A stretch of 64,000 nucleotides of DNA from Calliopsis andreniformis. Lineage: Eukaryota > Arthropoda > Insecta > Hymenoptera > Andrenidae. The stretch covers positions 12,998,961 through 13,062,960 of the forward strand of contig NC_135071.1 in the NCBI RefSeq assembly GCF_051401765.1, read 5' to 3'. How positions within the stretch are numbered: the stretch's first letter is position 1; the number at the start of each line of letters is the position of its first letter. This document shows positions 52,830-62,830 of this stretch, in pieces. The position numbers and the translations under genes were made by a program. The notes below the pieces were generated by a model. That model saw nothing but the letters and a program-made list of their open reading frames with translations, did no database searches and was not told the DNA's origin.

Positions 52830-54961
52830 TTAAACCTCGAATGGCTTGTTCGCCCGTGCCTGAATAGCTTTCGGTTTTTGTGCAACAGGCACCACGGGCT
52901 TTTTCTTCACGCCGTGGAGAATGTGAGTCAACCCTTTCTTCGTTTCGAGGCTCTTGTACGTACTATAGACCACGAACCACACGTAAGAGCTTGTGATCAC
53001 GAGGAAGAGAACGATCATACCTAAAAAAAAGTAGACTCCTAGAGAAAGAATGTAGCGCATCGATTAAAAATTGTTTCAAGTTTTCGAATTTTAACACGTT
53101 CACAGACCAGATTTGTAGACATGAAACCACTCGTGTGTTTAGAAAAACGATAATCTTATTGTGATTAATATTTAGCTTTTTTTTTCTTAAACACTGTGCA
53201 TTATCCTATATCATTACAAATTTCGTTGTACCAATACATTGTTGACGAGTTATCTCTCGATTTAATTAATGTATACTTTAGTGAATCAACTCCTGTGCTT
53301 GCTTTATTTTTTAAAACAATTTGTATTCAATTCTGTTTACATGAATTAAATATTAATTAAATCATTTGTGCTTATTTAAATATGCAGATGTTTAGGAGGA
53401 GGTAATAAGAAATAAGAAACTGATAATGTTAAAAATAGCTTGTCAACAATGCGTTAATAAAATTCATTATATCTGTGTTTGTAAAGCAAGACGATATAAG
53501 ATATTTATTTTCAGTTTTATTTCGAAAGTTACTCTAATTTATGTTATTAATAAGAATACAAATTATCTTTTTCAAATTTCGATTAAAGTACAAATTTTAA
53601 TTTGTTGAAAATATAACTTATGTCGTCTTCCACTATAATAACAGGTGCACTATTATAATTGAATATGAAGGATATCTGAATGTATATACCGAAATATTTT
53701 TTGTGTGTTTGGTTTTATAAAGGAAAGTAAAAGACATAAAGATACTGTGAACGTGTTACCATATTATTTAACAACGTACGTTCACAAATGTCCGCCTTGC
53801 CACCGAGAGTAGCGATGAAGGGGCAGTCTTGTTCCACCAAGAACAAGGAAATCGTCAATGCCGATATTATCGTCATCATAACCATCATCCATGGCGCCAT
53901 GAAGTGACGATTATTCTATCAGAAGAAATTACCCTTTTTTTATTAAGTAAATATTCTTTTCCGCCTCTACTCACAGCATTACCGTTAGTGCACCATAGAG
54001 GAGCAAAATGGTGGAAGTAAAATGTATCACCGTGATGACCAATCCACAATACATTGAGTAAACCGTTTCTATAACAAACCAAAATGAATGCAACGTGTTA
54101 GCATAACCAATTTGAATTACCATACTTTTTGTTTGAAAGAAAAGAGTGGTCGATGAACTGCATAAAGAATAGAAAAAATGATTTATTATCTAACGTAAAT
54201 GTCCCAATAGTTGACCATGTCCCTATACCTGAACACTTACGTTAATTTTATTCAAGTTTAGGTTTAAATTCGAGTGTATTAGATATATATAATTAAAAAT
54301 AAGAACTAGTGTCATAAAGTAGTACCTTCAGGTACTGGGACATTTAACATTTTAATCGTTCATGTATTGAGACATATACTTTATATAGTCTATTATTCTA
54401 TGTAGTACAGAAATGATTCATAGTGAAGAAAGATTCTGAGAAGCTTAAAAGTTACATGCAAATGCAAATGAACAATGATAAATCGCAAATAATTTTCTCA
54501 AATTTTTCCAGGATTCAAAAACGCATTGAAAATATTTTCGTTTAAAACCTCGTGTAGAAATAGAATGTTCACTAGGAAGCTAACGAATTGACAACTGTAT
54601 CTCAGTTGTATACAATTCTGTAAGCACCAGTTGCATTATGATGTGCCATGTCCATTTTCTTGGTATTAAGATGATTGGACGATATATCTTCCAGGGCTTC
54701 CCTCTCGAGGGCATCCTCTGTATCTCTCACCACCATTTCTTGAATTCCCATGGCGTGTGCCAGTGCCAGGACGAAGAATATCATACTGAACCCAGAGGTG
54801 AACTGCATCGCAAAAATAAATGAAATCCATAGCAATCCCCTAACTTCTCAACAATTATTCATCGATCCCATCATATTTACCAACTGAAAGACAGCTATCA
54901 ACACTGTCCCCTGTTTCAAATTGAAATAGTGTAAGAAATTCTTCAGCAGTCCCACTTTCAT
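52830..54961 (-). CDS. Four-transmembrane insect protein, DUF4728-like
   Basis: Five coding exons, read on the minus strand: 54,961-54,881; 54,802-54,628; 54,068-53,983; 53,915-53,780; 53,020-52,830. All have GT-AG ends and consistent phase, giving 222 residues. Four membrane segments are visible: about 18-43 (spans the first junction), 88-112, 120-140 and 161-182. The loop between TM1 and TM2 (44-85) is acidic and hydrophilic. The loop between TM3 and TM4 has two cysteines. A YKSLE motif follows TM4, and the tail is basic and proline-containing. This architecture matches small insect 4-TM proteins such as DUF4728 and Pasiflora-like families. Exact membership is not proven. The end of exon 2 (ACT-G then GTGCTT) is the weakest junction: without it the frame stops 8 residues later, giving a one-TM isoform. 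A 5'-UTR acceptor (ttttcag) lies at about 55,002. Confidence 0.8.
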
Positions 54962-57908
54962 CTTGCCTCCCTTCTAAGACTATCTTCTTTAAATATTATC
55001 CCTGAAAATTAAACCAACCGATTATTTTTTCAGGTATGAATAATACATTCTATGCCAAAAGCTTCAGTAGCAGCAAAGGGACATATTCAAGCGCCAGTTA
55101 ACAATTAGAACTCCTACTAAAAACAAAAAGAAGAAATCACAGAATCATACAAATCAGCTTCAGTGGTATAAATCGTAACTACAGTCGCCTAAATGCAACT
55201 CACAGCAGAGTCGCTGCAGTCGTATCCCACACAGGAGTGATAACACCAAAAAAAAAGAGAAAACGTTGCCTGGTATAATGCCTCTCAGAAATATAGTGAC
55301 TTCTTAAAAACAGCAGGGTTTCAAGCTCTTCACGCCTCCAACAATGAGTGTTTTGGAGCCTGGTCAGACGCTCAGAAACGATTCAGATACGCTACTAGTT
55401 CTTTGGAACCCTAGAGCAACGCTGAACAACCGAGAGCTTAGGATGCTTGTGAGGGCTGAGAAGGTAAACGTGGTCAAATAAGATGCAGCCCTGAACCAAG
55501 TAGCAAGAGACACATTTAGCGGCTTGCACCCACAATGGTATCGCACAGCACGTCACTTGAGCGAGTCTCACCCGAGTCGCTATATTTCCAAGAGGCAGCG
55601 TATCAGTAGCTAGTGGTAGCTAGGCCAGGTTCGCCAGGGTTCGTCACTTTCGAATGGAAAGCCAGCGACGCGTGTCGTTACTCACCCCGCGGGAAAAAGG
55701 AGCACCGAGTATCCCTGAAGCGTAGTTCACAGTGGGAATCAATAACTTTCACTGTCGTCCCTTGCCGTTCGAAAGCGAAAGACCTGATTGTCGGGCGAAG
55801 CGTGCCGCATGAAGTCGAAGGTGCCGTGACGAGGACGTGGTCCTTGGCGAACCAGAGCTCGGCTCAAAGGCGGAAGGAAATTCGAGCGATGCACCGTACC
55901 TTCGTCGCGCGGAGCTGCCGCGGTGCCTTCGACGCGCAAAACGCGAGTTTACTCCGTTCGAAGGGGTAGGAAAGCAACCCCCTGACGGTGGATTGCGCGA
56001 CATGCGCACCAGCCCGATCCACTGCCGCATCCTTCAAGGTGCATCCGTTCCCAATTGATCATTGATTCACGCTGACGCAAAGGTATCAATTTTTGCCACC
56101 CTCGATCCGTCTCGAGAGAAAAATTCTGTCGTTTTCTTTGGTTTTAAGAAAGAATTTTTTTAGTCTGTTGATAAACAGTCGATTTCTTTAAGATTTTTTA
56201 TTATAGTTAGTGAAACTGTATGGTAAATTAGTTTCAGTCTTCATGTATGCTTTTGTTATACAAGGTTCTGGATAACAGGTGTCAGAGATTTTAAAAGGTG
56301 ATTCCACATGTCAAAATAGGAGGAAAATTAAGAATATTGAAATTGCATTTGGAGATTCGTTTTAAAGTTATTAATTGTTACAGAAATGTCTAAGTTCTGG
56401 GTAAAATGTGTCTGACTTGGGACTCATTCTACTGTCAGCGTGAACTATGTATGTGCATATAATACGGTGAAAAGCTCTGAGAAAGTAGACAAAAAATAGC
56501 CGCGCCAACCTTCACATTTTGCCAAAAGGGTGCAACGAATTTATGGAAAAAAGGAAGAAAGATGTCGTAGGCAGGCCTGACCACCATTGACTTTACTGAC
56601 TGTCGCCCAGCGCAACGTCACACCCTACTTTCTTGGAGCCTTTCCCCGTACTATAGTTAGGTCAGACGCAGCGTCGTCAGTAGAATAAGTCCTAAGTCAG
56701 ACACATTTCATACATGCATATTTTAACTCTGTCAATTCTGTTTTTAATTGTATTCGAATATTAAAGTCGTTACAGATATTTCAGTGGATTCTTTTTTGAA
56801 ATAGGTTGTGTTAATATTTTCTGAGCTATAGATTCATGAATCATTGATGGTAAGCTTATACTGGGGTATATGTTTCTGAGGTCAAGTACCTCGTCGTGTA
56901 CCGATAATTCACTTCTGCTTTGCCAAAGATGTCAGTGAAAGTGCATGAAATTCAATTGCACAAAGTAATTTCAAAGTGTGGCGAATACGGTAATGTTTCG
57001 CTAGAAATCTGTTGCTTTCTTCTCTTGATTGTTCGGAGTAAATGAATTACATTTCCGGGGTATTTTACCTTAACATGCAGATTAGAAATGTCTAAATGAA
57101 GCACCTCACATTGACTGCAATTTACGAACTCATAGTGAAGAAATAATAATAAGCTTTTAACAAGGAAATACTGTTATCTCTATGTAGTCTTTGTTAATGA
57201 CTTGAGACTTTATAATTAGATATTGATTTTAATCACGTATTGGCAACGTGAAAATGATAATTTTCTTATACTAGAAAATTAATATAAGACATACGACATT
57301 CTAACTACTAACTTATTCTGAATTGATATTTTCCCAAGAAAAAAGAAAAATTGAAAACACAGTTAAATATTTTCTAACTTAGACATCAAAATTCAAACTA
57401 AATAGAAACGTTTATTATATATTTAAAAAACTATATACAGCTGTTCTTAATGACCATATTAATTAATGCATCACAAAAATTCAGTATTAAAAGATTATAC
57501 ATATATCTGCATAATCATTCAGATCTCGAATTCCTTTATTGCAAAGTGTGCAAACTGTACGTAGAGCATACTGTAAATAGCCTTGAATCCTCGACAAACT
57601 ACCCTCAGTTTTGCGAGTAAACGAGCCGTTAATATTGCGCTCTTACGAGGGAACAAGTGCCACTTGCCACTTCTACCGCTCGTGGAAGTTTGAATCGCAG
57701 TTCGAAAGTTAGTTCGATGGAGTCGAATAATCTTGGATGTAGCCATAGAAACGGGACGGCGGCATCGTGACCGTTTGCATCGTGGCGAGTAATTTCCTCG
57801 ATTGTTTCTCTGACAGCGTGCCACGTATCGTGACAGTTTCCTCCACAGCTATTAGACTATGTTGACACGTTAACCGTTTCGAAAACGATCTTCGCCAGGG
57901 GATTAAAG
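54962..57908. other. Intergenic region between the four-TM and UPF0193 genes
   Basis: No gene was recognised. The segment 55,540-56,070 is GC- and CpG-rich with overlapping frames on both strands (66-118 residues) and is a promoter candidate for the minus-strand four-TM gene, about 0.6 kb upstream of its start codon. 57,540-57,900 is also GC-richer and probably holds the promoter and 5' UTR of the UPF0193 gene. The rest is AT-rich. Confidence 0.45.
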
Positions 57909-59540
57909 ATGGACCGCAACTACCAGAGGGTCGAGATGGGGGCGGGCGCCTTCCATCATCCACCGAGGGCGAAATACAGCGAGGAAACGAAAAATTTAAT
58001 TAAACGTGAGCGAGATTGTTGAACATTTATTTTTATTAAATGTTATTAACCTGTAGGGTTTCCTTTTTGCGTTAAAATAATTGGAAACCATAGATGATAA
58101 AGTATGGTAAATGAAAAGAGTTCTAGACGTTGTTAAAATTCAATATAAGAGAAATCTAAATTTTGTTTCAAAATGGAATTAAAGTGAAAAGGAGTTTTGT
58201 AGGTGGTAGAGCAAGAGGATGAAACAGGTCCTAGAGTGTTGAACAATACTGTGTGAAAGTTTCAAAGTTTAATAGTGCTTAAAACGCAGTAGTATTTAAC
58301 TGGAAACTAGCTATAGAGGATTATAATTGGAAACTCTGGTCTAATAATCGTGTTAACTTCATTAAGCTCCAACATTTTCATTTGGAATTTACGTTTTCAA
58401 ATTTTCTATGTGTCTCCGTAATATAGCTGAAATTTCTCTAATTGTACGCTACCTTTTACTCTAAACGTCTGTGTATATATACAAAAGTAACAATTCCTGA
58501 TAATTCAGATTCTTATAAACAATTATTCAGTCTACGAATAATTTTATTAAATAATTTGTATAATACTTATGACACATTTAAAAGGAATTTTCACATATTT
58601 TTATCATAAACAATATTATAAAAACATCATTTAGTATTGGCTAGAATCATGTACTCTTTTCTTGAGTTATTATTTTCTTTGAAGGCTACACCTAACTTTT
58701 TGTAATATAAGCTTTATGCGCATTTGACCTCAGTTTTGACAGAAGAATGTAAAGTGAGCATGATGCAAAGGAAATCTATTCAGGAAGCAATGGAAAGGGG
58801 TGAGTCCCTTCCCTTGCCAACAGAAAGGTCGCAGGGGAAACAGAGCAAGCATGAACTCGAGTATCAGGTGAAATTTTAGCCTGCTAAAAAATTTAAATAA
58901 GATTAAAGTCCATGAATATCCTAACAAATGGCCTTTCATAGGTCAGAATGCCTACATTTTGGAAAAAACGAACTCAGGATGTGATCGTCAAAAGTGGCGC
59001 GTATGAAAGAGATCAGTATAGAAGGACGTCCCCTCTGCGTAAGATGAGACAGTTTTAATTAATTCTCAAACAAAATTATACATTCTCATATTTTTTCTCG
59101 TTTTGATTCCAATATTTAGGGAATACGGAAAAACAGAAGCGACACTTAGCGTGTATGATGGCATATGGAAAGGACATGCCGGAAACTCCACGAGGTCCGC
59201 GAGTTCTTCACAAAGAAAGACGTCAAACTCGTTCTTCTGCGAAAATAGATCCTCTTGACGATCGTAAGTGGACTCGTATATTGTTGTATTATACCAAATA
59301 CATTGGTTTAATGTTTTAGTAATTCGAGGAATTCAAGAGAGAATGGAGTTTTTGAACGACATGGAATGTCTTGGAATGGGAAAGAAGTATCGTCCGATGA
59401 TACAACAAGAAATAGCGCATAAATTACGATTAATTGACTCGGTAGACAAACAAAAATCGAAGGAAATCCGAAAAGAAATAAAGGAACTTAGGAATCCATT
59501 GCCAAAACCGTTGCCTCTGGGTCATCTCGATGATAATTAA
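57909..59540 (+). CDS. UPF0193 (EVG1/C22orf23) family protein
   Basis: Five coding exons: 57,909-58,005; 58,734-58,867; 58,942-59,038; 59,120-59,263; 59,320-59,540. Every intron is GT-AG and every phase matches, giving 230 residues (human C22orf23 is about 217). The start in GATTAAAGATGG begins the peptide MDRNYQRVEMGAGAF; the next conserved piece, YSEETKNLIK, runs across the first junction into LLTEECKVSMM, as in the family's 'T.EL...M.E.K' region. Then come GESLPLP, the FWKKRTQDVI piece, HLACMMAYGKDMP, and the C-terminal core RGIQERMEFLNDMECLGMG-KKYRPMIQQEIA. The protein is cytosolic, with a charged helical C-terminus. Its function is not established. No membrane segment or signal peptide is present. 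An AATAAA at 59,652 closes the gene. Confidence 0.93.
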
Positions 59541-59651
59541 CAATATTTTTTTTAAAATGTTCAATATTTTTTTTTTAACTAAATACTTGATACTTTTTAT
59601 CCGCTTTATAGCATGCATTATACAGTATTCTCAAAGATGATAAGATTCAAT

Positions 59652-59657
59652 AATAAA
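59652..59657 (+). terminator. Polyadenylation signal of the UPF0193 gene
   Basis: An aataaa hexamer 112 bases after the stop codon, followed by a TG-containing and T-rich stretch (tgtgtgagtaa ... tcttttttac). It is the first canonical hexamer in the right orientation. Confidence 0.65.
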
Positions 59658-59929
59658 ATGTGTGAGTAAATAATCGAAGTAAATCTTTTTTACAAGAATT
59701 TTGTTAGTATTTATTTTCCATTGTGTTTTCCTTAATTTATTCAATACAAAAATACTAATTTAGCGATTCATAATAAACTCTGTAAAAATCTATCGGTATC
59801 CACTCTTTACAGTATAAGTATCCAAAATCTGCGCTCTAAATCATAACCTATTCACTGAACAGTTCTGGTCGAGGTCTAGGTAAGGATAGGTATTTATTAA
59901 ATACTCTTTATTCAGCCTATACTTCCTAA

Positions 59930-60271
59930 ATCCACGTCTGGATACAAATCTCCCGCCCTCTGAGCTCGTCGAACTAGTGCGCCTGAGCGTTGTGAGAGGG
60001 CGCATGCGCGGCGGGAGAAATAAGAGCGGCCGAGCGAAGAAACCGCGTCAGTCGTCAGTTTTGCGCCACACGGCAATGGCGTATGGTATCAGTGGCTCTG
60101 TGTCGTTGCTCTTACTCAGTCGGCAGGTCATATCGACGTCTGTTCAAAACACGCAACACGAGTGCGCGTGAACGATCACTACAAAGACAGCCGAGGGACG
60201 TGACCATAATATCGAGAAGTGCTAGCGCAACGATCCTCGCAGGATCCCGGATGATCTACAAGTGATCCAAC
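59930..60271 (+). promoter_or_regulatory. Promoter and 5' UTR of the EH-like gene, NRF-1/Ewg site
   Basis: GC-rich block with a perfect gcgcatgcgc palindrome at 60,000-60,009, the binding site of NRF-1 (Erect wing in flies), typical of broad, TATA-less insect promoters. Initiator-like 'tcagtcgtcagtt' follows at about 60,048-60,060. An upstream ATG at 60,076 opens a 31-codon frame (stop at about 60,169) that could act as an upstream ORF ahead of the main start at 60,272. Confidence 0.6.
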
Positions 60272-62382
60272 ATGGCGTCGACCGATCTGTCGTTCGGTAA
60301 ATGATGAACCCGTGTATACGCGCCTTTGACAAGGTCCCCTCGAGGTCGTCCGGTTTTTAAAAAGGAACGCGTACCCTATTCCAGCCCACTTAGATTCGTC
60401 AACTTTCATTCAGTATACTTCTCCACGCTCCACAGAGCATTTTATTTCTTCTTCGAATCCTGAACCTTTCAAATGTCCACTCTGAGCACTTGCTTTCACT
60501 TTCAGACATTTTCGAAAGTCCATTAGATGCTTAAATTGCTGAATCAAATTTGAGAATTTTTGATTATCGTCGTTGCTTGGATTCGATAAGCGGCTAAATA
60601 GTGGTGCGTTTTACACAACGAACGAATGTTGGTTCGCCCCCCACTTCAGCAAAATGAAATAATACGAGCATTCTTTCTTTCCTATAAGATTCTTTCTTCT
60701 TTCATTCAGTTCTCGATTTTATTCATTCATGATAGTTGAATTTTGTTGAAGGTAAGAGAAGAACGTACATTCGTTCGTTTGATCTAAACGCATCATGAGA
60801 CATGCTTCTTGAGGAAATACTGGAGAAAACACGAAAAAATGGCAAAATGATTTAGATTCAATAAATAGCCTGTAGCATATTTTGTAGTTCCATTTAGGTA
60901 ACAACGAGCAACGTTTTGTCGATTCTTGTTGCTGCATATGCCAAAAGGTTTCCAAACAACTGTACTTATGGAAACTGTCTATACTGGAACATACACGATC
61001 CAAGGAATATTTGGGTTTTGTAGACAACATTTGTTGCCTAAAACAAATTGTCCACGTATATGCATACGTGTAAAGCACGTTCGAGCGACAAAATGTACAC
61101 AATGAAGAAATTGTTTGTAATTTTGAATAGAAACCGTTATGAAACATACAACAAGCGATGACATTGTCGCCAGTAACAGAAACGTGAAGAAATTATGACA
61201 AGCGGCGACTTTTTCTTGAAACGCGGAATAGCAACAAAGGGTGCTTTTCAGCTGATACATTGTGTTACATTGTATTATATTGTGCAAAGCACTAGTTGGA
61301 ATAAGTTTAGTTCCTTAGTACAATACCATTACACTCTTCTGAACCTATACACGAATACTTAGCGTATCCAATTAAGTTATAATTTTAATGTTTCAAAAAG
61401 TGACCAAATTTTCAGCTATTCATGATATAATCAAGAAAAGAAATTATATAAACTAAAATCTGAATTTTATTGAAAACATATCTGTATCGTAAGGATTATC
61501 AGGCTTCTAATTTAGATGTTACTAAAATCACAGAGAATGAAATGTTAAATCATATTTTTCTTAATGAAAAATACAATAAATTCGTCACGACCTTTATACA
61601 GAAGGTTCGAAGGTTACCGCGGCCGTGTTTTGCATACATTCTTAGAACCTTTCCACCGACCATACTGTTACAGTATGAACAGAGGAATCGTGGTTACCAG
61701 ACCAAAATTTTGTATTATTGGTAGCAAACGTGCATTACACGCCATAATTTAGATTTTTATTGCGTCGAGCAGTGTAACACTGTGTCCCTGTTAGAACATT
61801 CCATGTTGAACACAGTGTTGCACTGTGTCGTCTGTGTTCTAGCTAGAAAGCACCCAGTGAAATCATGGTTACCAGGCTCAAATTTTGTATCATTGGTAGC
61901 AAACGTGTATTACACGCCATAATTTAGATTTTTATTGCGTCGAGCAGTGTAACACTGTCCCTGTTGGAACATTTCGTGTTAAGCACAGTGTTACACTGTG
62001 TCGTATGCGTCCCCAGCTGGAAAGCACCCAAAATGTTGCTCGTTGTTGCCTGAGTGGAGCCGCACCTTTAAAACTAATTATTCCAAGCGCGTCATAAGCA
62101 TGCTCTCTCGAAGTACGCAAATATCTGACGATCCTCGATCGGCCAGGTAAATTTATTCGTTTCCTAATGGCTCCGTGAAAAGTGAAACCTCGCGATGTTC
62201 CGCGAAGTGATGATATCCTTTTTGTTTTGCTTTTCGTGCGGCGCGCGGAACCAGGCCGCATACCGGCGTTCTACAGAGAAGTCTACGAGAAGATCTGCTC
62301 CCCCACCAGTGGAAATGTGGAACGGGAGGTGTTTAAATCCCTCCTTGTCAAGTCCCAGCTGAGCAGCTCGATTCTCAGCCAG
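60272..62382 (+). CDS. EH-domain-like protein, first two coding exons (partial)
   Basis: Exon 1 is 60,272-60,296, with an ATG in strong context (caacATGG) coding MASTDLSF plus one base. The donor is TTCG-GTAAAT. Exon 2 is 62,255-62,382, with acceptor ...ggaaccag, and its first two bases complete a Gly codon. It reads RIPAFYREVYEKICSP and on to LLVKSQLSSSILSQ, ending in phase 0 at CAG-GTATGT. The pattern (aromatic-x-x-V/L-Y/F, a G-x-V strand, then fLxxSxLxxxxLxQ) is the first half of an EH (Eps15-homology) domain, whose next residues should be I-W-x-L. EH domains bind NPF motifs in endocytic and trans-Golgi adaptors. The remaining exons lie beyond 64,000 or were not recognisable in 62.4-64 kb. 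I cannot say which EH protein this is. Exon 1 is inferred from phase and context only. Confidence 0.6.
60719..61300 (-). pseudogene. Possible decayed insect odorant-receptor fragment
   Basis: In intron 1 of the EH-like gene, antisense to it. Two overlapping frames (61,287-60,979 and 61,147-60,719) carry a membrane-like stretch (NFFTFLLLATMSSLVVCF), then in one frame VLYTYAYTW and in the other GNKCCLQNPNIPWIVY, then WHMQQQESTKRC. The order (hydrophobic helix, Y-x-W, G-N-x, I-x-x-x-x-Y, W-x-x-M) recalls the C-terminal half of hymenopteran odorant receptors, but the signal switches between frames and has a stop. So if real it is broken. No intact upstream exons were found. It may instead be chance hydrophobic translation of AT-rich DNA. 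Confidence 0.3.
61686..62030. repeat. 175-bp tandem duplication with conserved hairpin
   Basis: Copy A is about 61,686-61,857 and copy B about 61,861-62,030. 'tggttaccag' occurs at 61,691 and 61,866, an offset of 175. The copies are close to 90 percent alike by eye. Each carries an inverted repeat: copy A arms at 61,770-61,785 and 61,810-61,825 (16 bp, one G-T position), copy B arms at 61,945-61,958 and 61,985-61,998 (14 bp, perfect). It lies in intron 1 of the EH-like gene. Confidence 0.9.
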
Positions 62383-62622
62383 GTATGTCCTCTCTCGTCC
62401 TGTTTCATTCTCGTTTCCTCCTCACTGTCGATGGCCACCGCGTGCGTACGACAGAGAGGAGGAAGAATGTTTGTAACTCCGCGCGCAGTTGTTTCTTCGC
62501 ACGTTGCGCTCAGGTTAGAGGCAGTACGGGTATTATATTATTATAACCTCTTCCGTGTGTCGGCTGGTGGTTACCAGCGGCGCTCGGTGCATGGGAAAAT
62601 CTGTGGGCTATGTACAAGGAAA

Positions 62623-62830
62623 GACGATTAATGTTACGTTTTCGAAGCATTCGAGTTAAAATTAAAGACAATTAGGATTCAAAATATAACCACCATATAT
62701 GGATATTTTTTATCTAAATTAAGTCTTTAATTTTAACTCGAAGGTTTTGAAAACGTAATTCATACAATTTAATTTATATTATATTTTCAGTTTTCATTAC
62801 GATTAATGTTACGTTTTCGAAACATTTGAG
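62623..62830. mobile_element. Small inverted-repeat element plus a direct copy of its end
   Basis: The arms at 62,634-62,669 and 62,723-62,758 are 36 bp each, inverted, with three mismatches and a 53-bp AT-rich spacer. A third copy of the outer end, starting acgattaatgttacgttt, lies in direct orientation at 62,799-62,830 and differs at two of about 32 positions from 62,624-62,655. It fits a MITE with a second nested or solo end. Target duplications were not identified. It lies in intron 2 of the EH-like gene. Confidence 0.6.
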
